DNA of 64,000 bases from CAZWRK01 sp964635875 (GCA_964635875.1 CAZWRK010000005.1:1-64000), one strand, 5' to 3'. Numbered from the stretch's first letter, positions 40,843 through 50,035 are shown. Notes: generated by a model from the letters alone, not told the origin. Numbers and translations: made by a program.

Positions 40843-41784
40843 TTAGCCCAGCCACACGCCCACGGCGAGCAATACACCGTGGAGGTGGGCGGCGAGAATA
40901 GTAAAGCGAATGGCCCGCCCCAGTTGTTGGGGGTGGGCGGCGTAGCGTAACAGATCAAGGCTGGCGCGCACCGAAAGCGGCAACGTCAACAGCGCCAGCG
41001 CGCTCCACTGTGGTAGCCAATGCGTGATCAAGCTGCCCACTGCCACCGCGAGATAGGCCCCGCCGCACAGCAGCACATAGCCCCACGGCGCGGATTGCAG
41101 CGAGAGGCGCGTCACCCAATGGCGCTTACCGGCGCGCGCGTCGGCCTGCCGATCGGGAAATTGGTTGATATACAGCAGCGCCGTGGTGAGGAGCGCATAG
41201 CTACTCGCCAGAATCGCAGTTTGCAGATCCCAATCGCCGCTGCCGACAAAATGGCTTCCGATCGGCAGCAGACCAAAGCCGACAAAAACACACCCTTCGC
41301 CGAGGCCTCGACTGTTCAGTTTGAGTGGTGGCATCGAATACGCCCATGCCACGAACACGCCGATCATCCCCAGCAGGACAATGCCCCAACCGCACCACAG
41401 CCAGAGTCCGACCCCCAATAGCATGGCGCTGAGGATGAGATATTGCGCGAAACGGTGCATATGGCGCGCGCTGAGGACGCCGTTTTGGATAAACCGACTG
41501 CCACCGGTAAACGGAAAAATGCGCTGCTCATTGGCGGCATCAGTGCCGTTATCAGCGTCGGCGACATCGTTAATCACATTGGCGGCGGCATGCAGCAAGA
41601 GCGCCGCAATCAGGCCCACGCCGACCGCCAGCCAATCGGCCAGCGTAGCACTCAGATTGACCACCCCGAGCGCGTAGCCGACCGCTGTGATACTGAGAAA
41701 AGCGGGGCGGGTGGCGCGTAGCCAGCGTTCGCGGCCGAGGTGCTCGGGATGGGGTTCACCGATCGGGATGGTGTGTGTCGTCAT
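40843..41784 (-). CDS. UbiA-family prenyltransferase (MenA-like)
   Basis: Polytopic membrane protein of 313 residues with eight or nine helices. The first aspartate-rich motif NVINDVADADNGTD (about 70-84) binds the Mg-prenyl diphosphate, and a second Asp-containing motif is in INQFPDRQADARAGK (about 195-209). The overall pattern is closest to 1,4-dihydroxy-2-naphthoate polyprenyltransferase, but no other menaquinone gene is in the window, so the aromatic substrate is uncertain. The ATG at 41782-41784 starts MTTHTIPIGEPHPEHLGRER; a longer frame upstream is only the out-of-frame reading of ruvC. It lies 22 bases after ruvC and 12 bases before ruvA. Confidence 0.85.
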   Translation of the reverse strand: MTTHTIPIGEPHPEHLGRERWLRATRPAFLSITAVGYALGVVNLSATLADWLAVGVGLIAALLLHAAANVINDVADADNGTDAANEQRIFPFTGGSRFIQNGVLSARHMHRFAQYLILSAMLLGVGLWLWCGWGIVLLGMIGVFVAWAYSMPPLKLNSRGLGEGCVFVGFGLLPIGSHFVGSGDWDLQTAILASSYALLTTALLYINQFPDRQADARAGKRHWVTRLSLQSAPWGYVLLCGGAYLAVAVGSLITHWLPQWSALALLTLPLSVRASLDLLRYAAHPQQLGRAIRFTILAAHLHGVLLAVGVWLG

Positions 41785-41806
41785 GGTGTAAGTGTCCTGA
41801 GGGAGG

Positions 41807-42340
41807 TTAGACCCAGCGCCCGCCTTTGACACGTCGTCCGGCGCTGGCGAGTTTGCTGGCCAGTCCGGCATGGTTGGCGTGGGTGAGCGCAACCGCAAGG
41901 GCGTCGGCGGCGTCGGCTTGTGGCGTACCGGAGAGTTTGAGATGGCGCACCACCATCTCTTGCACCTGCTCTTTGGGCGCTTTGCCGTGGCCGACCACTG
42001 ATTGTTTGACTTGCAAGGCGGTGTATTCCGCAATCGGCAGGCCCGCCAAGACCAACGCCGACAGAACCGCGCCGCGCGCTTGACCGAGCAACAAGGTCGA
42101 AGCGGGGTTGACGTTGACAAACACTTGCTCAACCGCCGATTCGTGCGGGCCATAGACCGCGACCACTTCGGCGATACCTTCCAAAATCGCTTTGATTCGT
42201 TCGGGCAGCGTGCCGTTTTGCGGGCTGCGAATACACCCCGAGGCGATATAACTGCGGTGTTGGCCGCAAATATCAATCACACCAAAACCGGTCATGCGGC
42301 TACCGGGGTCAATCCCCAAAACCCGTCGAACCGCGCTCAT
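41807..42340 (-). CDS. ruvC: Holliday junction resolvase RuvC
   Basis: Endonuclease of 177 residues. The catalytic acids sit in VLGIDPGSRMTGFG (Asp11), ESAVEQVFVNVNPAS (Glu near 68), and the C-terminal DAADALAVALTHAN (near 140-153). The ATG at 42338-42340 overlaps the murU stop by 4 bases and gives the normal N-terminus; a longer frame reaching 42661 is a shadow of murU. It is the first of the three ruv genes in this run. Confidence 0.96.
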   Translation of the reverse strand: MSAVRRVLGIDPGSRMTGFGVIDICGQHRSYIASGCIRSPQNGTLPERIKAILEGIAEVVAVYGPHESAVEQVFVNVNPASTLLLGQARGAVLSALVLAGLPIAEYTALQVKQSVVGHGKAPKEQVQEMVVRHLKLSGTPQADAADALAVALTHANHAGLASKLASAGRRVKGGRWV

Positions 42341-43437
42341 TCGGCATCGGCCGGTGTTTGGGTGCTCCAGCGAATGGCGCGTGCGGTATTGGCCGCCACG
42401 GCATCGCCATTCAGGTAATAGCTGGTGACGTAGTCGGCGGCTTGGCGGTCGCCACTGACAGCGCGTTTTAGCCAGCTGTGAAAGGCTTTGACTTTGTAGC
42501 GGCGACCTTGTTGCGGGTCGCTGACATGCAAGAAATCGCCTAAATAGCCTTGTGCGCGTAAATCGCCCATGTCGGCGGCAATGGCGAGCCAGCGTTGCGC
42601 TTCCAGAAGATCGGCTTCGCGGCCAAAGCCTTGCCAGCAGGCAATGGCATAGTGAAAACACGCTTCTTGGTCGCCGAGGTCGGCGGCGTGTTTCCAGTGT
42701 TCAAGCGCGTGCTCAAGATGGCCGTCGCGTTCTTGTTGGCGGGCGGTTTCGATCCATGCCCATGCTTGGACTTGCTGCTGTGCGCGTTGCAGTCGTTCGG
42801 GGGTGCCGACGTCGTGCCACGCGTGGTTGTAACAAACTTCGCCTTGAACCTGCCCCAACGCCATCGCTTCGCGCAGCAACGGCGCGAGTTTGGCGGGGGT
42901 GTTTTTGGGCAGCGCGGCAAAGAGGGCCGGATGATAGGCCGCGATGCCGCTGAAGGTGTAGCCGGGGCGGTCGAGGATGATGTGATCGAGCACATCAAAA
43001 TCACCGTGTGGATTGTGGGCCGGATTTTCGACCATCAAAAGGTGCGCCAAGGTGGTGTGGGCATCGAGTTTTTCGGCGGCCTTGACCAGTGCGGCGACAT
43101 CGAAGCGACAGAGCACATCACCATTGACGACTAAAAACGGCGCATCGCCGAGTAAGTCGAGCGCCTGCGCAATGCCGCCTGCCGTTTCGAGGGCGGTGCT
43201 TTCATGTGACCATTGAATTTGCACACCCAGATCTTGACCATCACCCAAAGCGGCTTCGAGTTGCGTGCCGAGCCATGCGGTATTGATGACAAATTCTTGA
43301 ATGCCCGCCGCGCGGAGATGTTCGATGTGGTGAACGATGAGGGGCTTGCCACCGACATCCAGCAGGGGTTTGGGGGTGGTGTCGGTCAGCGGTCTGAGGC
43401 GTTCGCCGCGTCCAGCAGCAAGAATCATGGCTTTCAT
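42337..43437 (-). CDS. murU: MurU-type N-acetylmuramate-1-phosphate uridylyltransferase fused to Sel1-like repeats
   Basis: Protein of 366 residues. Residues 1 to about 225 are a sugar-1-phosphate nucleotidylyltransferase with MILAAGRGERLRPLTDTTPKP at the N-terminus, LVVNGDVLC as the metal site and WHDVGTPERL at the end. This matches MurU, which makes UDP-MurNAc in peptidoglycan recycling that bypasses de novo synthesis. Residues from about 230 to 350 are Sel1/TPR-like repeats (ALEHWKHAADLGDQEACFHYA, AQRWLAIAADMGDLRAQGYLG), which ordinary MurU of about 225 residues lacks. AGGAG precedes the ATG. It lies downstream of amgK, its pathway partner. Confidence 0.85.
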   Translation of the reverse strand: MKAMILAAGRGERLRPLTDTTPKPLLDVGGKPLIVHHIEHLRAAGIQEFVINTAWLGTQLEAALGDGQDLGVQIQWSHESTALETAGGIAQALDLLGDAPFLVVNGDVLCRFDVAALVKAAEKLDAHTTLAHLLMVENPAHNPHGDFDVLDHIILDRPGYTFSGIAAYHPALFAALPKNTPAKLAPLLREAMALGQVQGEVCYNHAWHDVGTPERLQRAQQQVQAWAWIETARQQERDGHLEHALEHWKHAADLGDQEACFHYAIACWQGFGREADLLEAQRWLAIAADMGDLRAQGYLGDFLHVSDPQQGRRYKVKAFHSWLKRAVSGDRQAADYVTSYYLNGDAVAANTARAIRWSTQTPADAE

Positions 43438-43468
43438 GGGCGCTCCTGTGAAAGTCGGGTCGGTCGGC

Positions 43469-43489
43469 GGCGAGCGGCATGCGCTCGCC
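43469..43489 (-). other. Hairpin between amgK and murU
   Basis: GGCGAGCG and CGCTCGCC pair perfectly over 8 bases around a 5-base loop in the 64-base spacer. There is no T tract, so it is more likely an mRNA-processing or stability element, or a small dispersed repeat, than a terminator. Confidence 0.4.
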
Positions 43490-43501
43490 GTGTGGCAGGG
43501 C

Positions 43502-44539
43502 TTAGAAGGTGTAGCTGGTTTCTTCTTGAATACCCGAGAGGTCGCGCACCAGTGTACCTAATGGCCGCAACTCTTCGTAGCGGTTGCAGGTTTTGCGGAT
43601 GTAGTCCAAAAAGCGTGGAATTTCGGTGAGGTATTTGGTTTTGCCGTCGCGATAGTGCAGGCGGGCAAAAATACCAGCGACTTTGAGATGACGCTGCACA
43701 CCCATCCATTCGAAATCGCGCCAGAAGTCGTCAATCGACTCGGGGACGGGCAGGCCGGCATCGCGGGCTTTTTCCCAGTAACGCACCACGGTGTCTAAGA
43801 CCAATTCATCATGCATCCCGATGAAGGCATCGCGGGTCAACGACAGAATATCGTAGCTGATCGGGCCATAAACCGCGTCTTGAAAGTCGATGACGCCGGG
43901 GTTGCGTTCGGGGGTTACCATCAAATTGCGCACGGTAAAATCGCGATGCACGGCGACTTGGCCTTGCTTGAGGATGTTATTCAGCAAGATTTGCTCGCCT
44001 TGTTGCCACACCGCCCATTGTTCAGCGGTAAACGGCTGACCCAGATGGCGTTCTGCGAGCCATTCGGGGAACAGGCGCATTTCGCGGGTCAGCAGCTCGG
44101 CATCGTAGGCGGGCAGGGCATCGGCGGCGTTGGGCAGGCGTTGCAAGGCGATCAGGCTATCAGTCGCATCCCCCAGTAATTGACGCACAATGTCCAGCGC
44201 AGGGGTATTAAACGGAATAAATCCATCAAAAGCTGCAAAGGCGTTGAGATAGGTCACATCACCAAAGTCTTCTAGCAGTAAGAATCCGAGCGCCAAATCT
44301 TGGTCGAGGATGGTCGGGACGTTCACACCCGCTTCTTCTAACAGGGCGGCAATGCGGACAAACGGTGCGCAATCTTCATGTTCTGGTGGTGCATCCATGA
44401 CGATCCGTGTAGAACCATCCTCCAGTGTCGCTCGCCAGTAGCGGCGGAAACTGGCATCGCCAGCCGCTAAAGTCAGAGTGAATGTGTGGTCAATCAGGGC
44501 GTTAGCCAGCCAAAGTTCGAGGGAGTCTTGTCGTGTCAT
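43502..44539 (-). CDS. amgK: AmgK-type anomeric N-acetylmuramate/N-acetylglucosamine kinase
   Basis: Aminoglycoside-phosphotransferase-fold kinase of 345 residues. The catalytic loop VHRDFTVRNLMV is near residues 198-209 and the metal-binding VIDFQDAVYGPISYD near 216-230. Typical AmgK marks include GDASFRRYWR near 27-36 and the LLLEDFGD hinge. It phosphorylates MurNAc at the anomeric position, and MurU then activates it. The neighbourhood amgK-murU divergent from lptD-surA-pdxA matches the known pseudomonad arrangement, which strengthens the call. There are 95 bases between its ATG and the lptD start for divergent promoters. Confidence 0.9.
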   Translation of the reverse strand: MTRQDSLELWLANALIDHTFTLTLAAGDASFRRYWRATLEDGSTRIVMDAPPEHEDCAPFVRIAALLEEAGVNVPTILDQDLALGFLLLEDFGDVTYLNAFAAFDGFIPFNTPALDIVRQLLGDATDSLIALQRLPNAADALPAYDAELLTREMRLFPEWLAERHLGQPFTAEQWAVWQQGEQILLNNILKQGQVAVHRDFTVRNLMVTPERNPGVIDFQDAVYGPISYDILSLTRDAFIGMHDELVLDTVVRYWEKARDAGLPVPESIDDFWRDFEWMGVQRHLKVAGIFARLHYRDGKTKYLTEIPRFLDYIRKTCNRYEELRPLGTLVRDLSGIQEETSYTF

Positions 44540-44634
44540 TAGGGAGTTTCATTGCGGGAGAAGGTAAAGTATGCGATTTTATACCGCCTTGGTACGACCT
44601 GCTTGGTCGCCCTTCACTTGCCTCCTCATCTCGC

Positions 44635-46821
44635 ATGTATCGAACTTTTCGGTTGTCTCCTTTAGTTGCTGCCTTGATCTCTACGCCGGTGTTTGCCGAC
44701 AGCGTGGAGGTGCCGCCTGTTGTGGCGGGGCAGACCGTGCTCCAAGCCAATGAAGTGAATGGTGTTTCGGGTGAACGTATTCATGCCCGAGGCGATGTCG
44801 TGGTCACGCGCGACGATCGCCGAGTTGACGCCGATTGGCTGGATTATTATCAAGATCGCCAACGCCTATTGGCGGGGGATCACGTCACATTGACTCGCGG
44901 TGGCGATCGAGTGGTCGGGCGACAGCTCGACTATCTGCTCGAGTCAGGGCAGGGCGTGGTGCAAGATGCCCACGTCACGACCCAAACCAGCCCACTCCGC
45001 GCTGAAGGCGCGACCGCGCATTTATTTGGCGAGGGCCGGTATTCGCTCGACCAAGCGCGGGTGACGAGCTGTGCGCCGGGGCGGGACGATTGGTATATCC
45101 GCGCCAAAACCATCGATATTGATGACGCAAAAAATATCGGTGTGGCGCGTCATAGCGTGCTCGAATTTATGGGCGTGCCGATTTTGTATACGCCCTATAT
45201 TGATTTTCCGGTGCATGGTGGCCGCAAGAGTGGCCTGCTCGCGCCGGAGTTGTCGACGCGCTCTGAGTCTGGCCTTGATTTCAGCGTGCCGTACTACTTC
45301 AATCTGGCCCCGAACTACGACTTGACGCTTGCGCCGCGCTATATGAGCAAGCGCGGTTTTATGTTGGGTGGCGAATTCCGTTACATGGAGCCTTCGTTTA
45401 AAGGCCAGATTTCTGCCGAGCGTCTGAATCGTGACGAAGTGACCGGCGAGGCCCGCGACGCCTTACGGATTGAACATGCGCAAGCCCTGACGCCCGAGTT
45501 GTTTTTCCAAACGCGGATCGAATCGGTGTCGGATCGGGATTATTTCCGCGATTTTGGCAGCCGGATGAGTATCGCCTCGAACGTCAATTTGCCGCGTGAA
45601 GCCAGTCTGACATGGTCGCCGGGGTGGGGCGTGGTGCAATTGCGCACCCAACGCTATCAAACCCTGCAAGATCAATTCGGCAACAACACGGTTGAAGAAC
45701 CGTACGCACGCTTGCCGCAGTTGTTGTTTGCGACCGCGCAATCGCTGCCGTATGGACTGCAAACCAGCTTCAATGCTGAGTATGTCGATTTTGCCCATTC
45801 GAGCAAACAAGAAGGCCGGCGCTTAACCCTCAACCCGTCGATCAGCTTGCCGTGGCGCAATAGCTGGGCGTATGTGACGCCAAAAGTGTCGCTGAATTAC
45901 CGGCAATATCAGCTCGATGCCTACGGTACACAGGCAGCGACATCGCGCACCGTGACCACGCCGGTGGTGTCGGTCGATGCAGGCATGACGTTTGAGCGTA
46001 ACAGTCATTTCTTTGGCGATGCGGCGATTCAAACGCTGGAACCGCGTCTGTTCTACGTCAATGCGCCGTACCGCAATCAATCGGATTTGCCGCTGTTTGA
46101 CACCTCCGAATATAACTTCGATTTTGCCCAGCTCTTTGCGGAAAACCGCTTCTCGGGCGGCGATCGTCTGGCGGATGCGAATGCTTTGACTGCGGCGATC
46201 ACTTCTCGGGTGATTGACGAAGAGACGGGAATTGAGCGTTTTAGAGTGTCGTTGGGGCAGCGGTATTCGTTTATCGAGCCTAAAGTGACCCTCAACGGGC
46301 AGAGCGACAAGCGGTTTGCATCAGACTTTTTGGCGAATGTGAGCGGGCAATTGACGCGCAACGTTTCGCTGTCTGCAAACTATCAGTTCAACCCTGATCT
46401 GAAAAAAACCGAGCGTTACGCCTTCGATCTTCGTTATCAGCCTGCCCCTGGCAAAACTCTCAGCGCCCGCTATCGTTATGGTCGGGATGAGATTTTCTAC
46501 AACACCAATAGCCGCGACACCTTGCGCCAGATTGACTTGGCCGCGCAATGGCCGATTGCGCGCAATTGGTATGTGGTCGCTCGCGAAAATTACTCGCTTA
46601 AAGATAGCCGCTCGCTTGAGCATTTACTCGGCGTGGAATATCACGCAGGGTGCTGGTCGGTGCGGGCCGTCGCACAGCGTTATGTCGTTGATGAACGGCA
46701 ATCCAATAACGCGATTTTCTTCCAGCTCGAACTCAATGAACTGGGTGGGCTTGGCTCGAATCCGCTGGAAACCTTGCGCTTGGCGATTCCCGGTTACAGC
46801 AAAATCAATCAAATTCCATGA
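44635..46821 (+). CDS. lptD: LPS-assembly outer-membrane protein LptD
   Basis: Protein of 728 residues that inserts lipopolysaccharide into the outer leaflet with LptE. It has a signal peptide (MYRTFRLSPLVAALISTPVFA), an N-terminal OstA/jellyroll domain (about 35-190, with VLQANEVNG and GDVVVTRDDRRVDADW) and a 26-strand-type beta-barrel ending KINQIP. Only two cysteines appear in conserved places, in VTSCAPG (near 146) and in HAGCWSVRAV (near 672), so a single long-range disulfide is expected instead of the two in E. coli. I chose the ATG at 44635 for the signal peptide; an upstream reading begins inside amgK. Its stop nearly overlaps surA. Confidence 0.95.
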   Translation: MYRTFRLSPLVAALISTPVFADSVEVPPVVAGQTVLQANEVNGVSGERIHARGDVVVTRDDRRVDADWLDYYQDRQRLLAGDHVTLTRGGDRVVGRQLDYLLESGQGVVQDAHVTTQTSPLRAEGATAHLFGEGRYSLDQARVTSCAPGRDDWYIRAKTIDIDDAKNIGVARHSVLEFMGVPILYTPYIDFPVHGGRKSGLLAPELSTRSESGLDFSVPYYFNLAPNYDLTLAPRYMSKRGFMLGGEFRYMEPSFKGQISAERLNRDEVTGEARDALRIEHAQALTPELFFQTRIESVSDRDYFRDFGSRMSIASNVNLPREASLTWSPGWGVVQLRTQRYQTLQDQFGNNTVEEPYARLPQLLFATAQSLPYGLQTSFNAEYVDFAHSSKQEGRRLTLNPSISLPWRNSWAYVTPKVSLNYRQYQLDAYGTQAATSRTVTTPVVSVDAGMTFERNSHFFGDAAIQTLEPRLFYVNAPYRNQSDLPLFDTSEYNFDFAQLFAENRFSGGDRLADANALTAAITSRVIDEETGIERFRVSLGQRYSFIEPKVTLNGQSDKRFASDFLANVSGQLTRNVSLSANYQFNPDLKKTERYAFDLRYQPAPGKTLSARYRYGRDEIFYNTNSRDTLRQIDLAAQWPIARNWYVVARENYSLKDSRSLEHLLGVEYHAGCWSVRAVAQRYVVDERQSNNAIFFQLELNELGGLGSNPLETLRLAIPGYSKINQIP

Positions 46822-46829
46822 GATACGCT

Positions 46830-48128
46830 ATGAAAACACGTTTTGTCGCACTGGCTTCTGCCCTGTCTATTTCGATTCTCTCGGCGTCGGTGTTAGCGGC
46901 TGCAACGCCTGTTCGCACGGTCGATCGGGTGGTGGCGGTGGTGAATAAGCAAGTGATTACCGAGTTGGGCCTGAATGATCGCTTGATGGCGGCGCGCGCA
47001 AACTTGCAACGGCAAGGTATTCAGCTGCCGCCGGAGGCGGTGCTGCGTCAGCAAGTGCTGGAGCGGATGATTACCGAAGAGGCGCAGTTGCAGGTGGCCG
47101 ACAGCATGGGGATCCGTGTTGAAAATACTGAGCTGGATCGTTTGGTTGAGCGTGTCGCTGCAAACAATAAATTGTCGTTGGCGGCATTCCGTGAGCGTCT
47201 GAAAAAAGAAAAAATGAGCGAAGCGCGTTTCCGTGAGGATATTCGTCGCGAAGTCATCTTAGATCGCCTGCGTGAGCGCGAAGTCGATAGCAAAATCTCG
47301 GTTTCCGATAGCGAAGTCGAGAACTATCTTAAAAGTGCGATTAACGCCGATTTGACCGAGTATCGGATTGCACATGTGTTGATCCCTGTGTCTGGGTCAT
47401 CCTCTCAGGCGCAAGTTGAAGCGGCCGCGCATCGCATCGAAGAAGCATCAAAAAAACTGCAAGCCGGTGTGCCTTTTAGCCAAGTGGCTGCGACTTACTC
47501 CGCCGCGCGTGATGGCTTGTCGGGTGGGGAATTGGGTTGGCGTGCTGCGAGTCGAGTGCCTCCGGAATGGGGTCCGGTGTTAGCGCAGCTGTCAAAGGGC
47601 GAATACAGCCAGATCATTCGTTCACCCGCCGGTTTTCACATCGTGAAACTGTTGGATAAGCGCAGCCGCAGCGAAGGCCAGCTGGTCGAGCAGCTTCATG
47701 CACGTCATATTTTGATTAAAGTGAATGAGGGTGTATCCGAGGCAAGCGCGCTGAAACGCTTGCAACAAGCAGAAGATCGTTTGAAACAGGGTGCAAGCTT
47801 TGATGATGTGGCACGTCGTTTCTCAGAAGACGGCAGCGCCAGTCGTGGCGGGGATTTGGGTTGGGTGAGTCCGGGTGACACTGTGCCCGAATTTGAGCGC
47901 GCGATGCAGGGTTTGGCTTTAAATCAGATCAGTGCGCCGGTGCGTTCGCCATTTGGTTGGCATTTAATTCAAGTGACCGAAAAACGTAGCCAAAACGTCG
48001 GGGACGAGCGGATGAAGGCGCAAGTTCGCCAAGAGCTGCGTCAACGCAAGATTGAGCAAGCCACTCAAGAATGGCAGCGCCAAGTGCGTGACGCCGCCCA
48101 CGTTGATAATAAACTGAACGAACAATGA
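46830..48128 (+). CDS. surA: Periplasmic chaperone and peptidyl-prolyl isomerase SurA
   Basis: Protein of 432 residues from the ATG at 46830 (signal peptide MKTRFVALASALSISILSAS); an in-frame ATG at 46818, overlapping the lptD stop, would add four residues. It has an N-terminal chaperone module (VDRVVAVVNKQVIT onward, to about 165). Two parvulin domains follow, with YRIAHVLIPVSG near 172 and LHARHILIKVNEG near 290, each with the GGDLGW/GGELGW signature, and then a C-terminal helix. It escorts outer-membrane proteins, including LptD encoded just upstream, to the BAM complex. Confidence 0.95.
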   Translation: MKTRFVALASALSISILSASVLAAATPVRTVDRVVAVVNKQVITELGLNDRLMAARANLQRQGIQLPPEAVLRQQVLERMITEEAQLQVADSMGIRVENTELDRLVERVAANNKLSLAAFRERLKKEKMSEARFREDIRREVILDRLREREVDSKISVSDSEVENYLKSAINADLTEYRIAHVLIPVSGSSSQAQVEAAAHRIEEASKKLQAGVPFSQVAATYSAARDGLSGGELGWRAASRVPPEWGPVLAQLSKGEYSQIIRSPAGFHIVKLLDKRSRSEGQLVEQLHARHILIKVNEGVSEASALKRLQQAEDRLKQGASFDDVARRFSEDGSASRGGDLGWVSPGDTVPEFERAMQGLALNQISAPVRSPFGWHLIQVTEKRSQNVGDERMKAQVRQELRQRKIEQATQEWQRQVRDAAHVDNKLNEQ

Positions 48129-49099
48129 GCCAAATTCGTCCGATTGCCTTAACTGTTGGTGAGCCTGCGGGGATTGGCCCTGATTTGGTGGTGATGCTGG
48201 CGCAGCAACCGCCGACGTGCCCGATTGTGGTTTTGGGCGATCGGGCGGTGCTTGAGGCGCGGGCGCAGCGCTTGGGTTTACCGGTCTCGTTTGTAGATTG
48301 GCTACCCGAGCAGCCGGTGCCCGAGGGGGTCTGGCCGGTGTGGCATCATCCAGTGTCAGCACCGGTTGTCGCGGGGGTATTAAATCCTGCGAATGCAGTG
48401 CAGGTATTGGCTTTGCTCGAATCCGCGACAGCGGGTTGCTTGTCGGGGCAATTCTCTGCGATTGTGACTGCGCCCTTGCATAAAGGGGTGATCAATGACG
48501 CGGGCGTGCCGTTTACCGGCCATACCGAATGGCTTGCAGAACGCACCGCTACGCCCTTGGTGGTGATGATGTTGGTGGGCGCAGGATTACGCGTTGCGTT
48601 GGCGACGACGCATTTGCCATTACGGGCGGTCGCTGATGCGGTGACCCCTGCGCATTTAACGGCGGTGATTCGTATCTTGGATGCAGATCTCCGCCAGAAG
48701 TTTGGCTTGTCTGCGCCGCGTATTTTAGTCGCGGGCTTGAATCCGCACGCGGGCGAGTCGGGTCATATGGGCCGTGAAGAGATTGAGGTGATTGAGCCGG
48801 TGTTGGCGCATTTGCGTGCAGAAGGCATGACCTTATTGGGTCCTTTGCCCGCGGACACCTTGTTTAACCCCGATCAGCTGGCGCGCGGGGATGCCGTTTT
48901 GGCGATGTATCATGATCAAGGCTTGCCCGTTCTGAAGCATGCCAGCTTTGGTCAAGGGGTGAATGTAACGCTCGGTTTACCGATTATTCGCACGTCGGTG
49001 GATCATGGGACGGCCTTAGATTTAGCGGGTCGGGGTGGTGCGGAGGTAGGCAGTTTGCGTGCGGCCTTGGCCTTGGCAGTCGATTTGGCGGTTGCGTAA
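48125..49099 (+). CDS. pdxA: 4-hydroxythreonine-4-phosphate dehydrogenase PdxA
   Basis: Protein of 324 residues in pyridoxal phosphate synthesis. It starts IALTVGEPAGIGPDLV. Metal-binding histidines lie in FTGHTEWLA (near 125-133), VALATTHLPLRAV (near 160-170) and AMYHDQGLPVLKH (near 260-272), and SAPRILVAGLNPHAGE is a clear family mark. It overlaps surA by 4 bases. In many proteobacteria the next gene is rsmA (ksgA), but here a receiver-PilZ gene follows after 77 bases. Confidence 0.95.
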   Translation: MSQIRPIALTVGEPAGIGPDLVVMLAQQPPTCPIVVLGDRAVLEARAQRLGLPVSFVDWLPEQPVPEGVWPVWHHPVSAPVVAGVLNPANAVQVLALLESATAGCLSGQFSAIVTAPLHKGVINDAGVPFTGHTEWLAERTATPLVVMMLVGAGLRVALATTHLPLRAVADAVTPAHLTAVIRILDADLRQKFGLSAPRILVAGLNPHAGESGHMGREEIEVIEPVLAHLRAEGMTLLGPLPADTLFNPDQLARGDAVLAMYHDQGLPVLKHASFGQGVNVTLGLPIIRTSVDHGTALDLAGRGGAEVGSLRAALALAVDLAVA

Positions 49100-49176
49100 C
49101 GGCACGTAGGATGTGTGGTGGCGTATAACCAAGTCATGAAACAAGGTTTTTGTTTAGGGAAAAGGCAGTTAGGCCT

Positions 49177-50031
49177 ATGTTAGATAACGATTTGTCACTG
49201 GTTGTCGGCGCTTCATTTACTGTCCGTAAAGCGATTTGCAGTGTGTTGCGCGAGCATTTGCATTGTCAGCATTTTATTGATGCTGAGAATGGTATGACTG
49301 CGTTGGCTTTGCTTCGTAAAAACCCAAAAATTAGCTGGGTTTTTTCTGATTGGGATATGCCGATCATGAATGGTGATGCGCTGTTGTCCGAAATTCGCCG
49401 TGACCATGCTTTGGCGCATTTGCCTTTTATTATGGTAACGCCGCGCAGTGATCGTGATTCTTTAGCTGTCGCGGTGCAGCTTGGCGTTTCGGCGTATGTC
49501 GTGCGGCCTTTCCGTGCGAAAACGCTCGTGGATAAAGTGCTGTCGATTCGTGGGCATTTGGAGCGCCGCAGTGCGGATCGGGTGCGGATCGGCCGCTTGG
49601 AGCGCTCGGTGCAAGTCCAAATCGACCCCTATGAAACGCAAACCGCATCGTTATTGGACATTTCGCTATCGGGCTTGTTGGTGCGGGTGTCATTGGCCCC
49701 ATTGCGTGGGCTGAGTGTGTTTGATACGGGGTTTGTGACGGTCGACACTGAAGGCCTCTCTTTGCCGCCTCTCGCTTTACCGGTGCAGCTGATTCGTGCG
49801 GAGGCAGACGCAGACCATCCTTTGCAAACAGAATACATTCACTTGGCATTCCGGTTTCAGGCCATGAGCAGGGAAGTGCAGTCTGGTTTGTTTCTCTTGC
49901 TTGAGCGGCTACGTCGAGAATGTGCATCACATGTCGAGACCAGACATGTCACCAATGAAGCGCCCGCCACCAATACGGCGGCAGCGACGGACGATGATGA
50001 GGTCGTTTTGCCGCCGGATGAAGAGGCTTAA
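49177..50031 (+). CDS. Receiver-PilZ protein (candidate c-di-GMP effector)
   Basis: Protein of 284 residues. The receiver domain (about 5-125) has phospho-Asp in WVFSDWDMPIMNG near residue 55, and the usual Lys is replaced (VVRPFRAK). A PilZ domain (about 135-250) carries the c-di-GMP-binding pattern RSADR (RxxxR) and DISLSG (DxSxxG). A disordered acidic tail follows. The expected role is to bind cyclic di-GMP and pass the signal to partner proteins, such as motility or pilus machinery, under control of a kinase elsewhere. The ATG at 49177 is preferred to a TTG at 49150. It faces the HD-GYP gene with only 4 bases between the stops. Confidence 0.85.
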   Translation: MLDNDLSLVVGASFTVRKAICSVLREHLHCQHFIDAENGMTALALLRKNPKISWVFSDWDMPIMNGDALLSEIRRDHALAHLPFIMVTPRSDRDSLAVAVQLGVSAYVVRPFRAKTLVDKVLSIRGHLERRSADRVRIGRLERSVQVQIDPYETQTASLLDISLSGLLVRVSLAPLRGLSVFDTGFVTVDTEGLSLPPLALPVQLIRAEADADHPLQTEYIHLAFRFQAMSREVQSGLFLLLERLRRECASHVETRHVTNEAPATNTAAATDDDEVVLPPDEEA

Positions 50032-50035
50032 CCCG

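Noticed and set aside
41785..42276. An extra 164-residue N-terminus for the prenyltransferase.
   Set aside because: This part is the out-of-frame reading of ruvC; the protein begins naturally at the ATG at 41782-41784.
42341..42661. An extra 107-residue N-terminus for RuvC.
   Set aside because: It is an out-of-frame reading of murU, and RuvC has its normal start at 42340.
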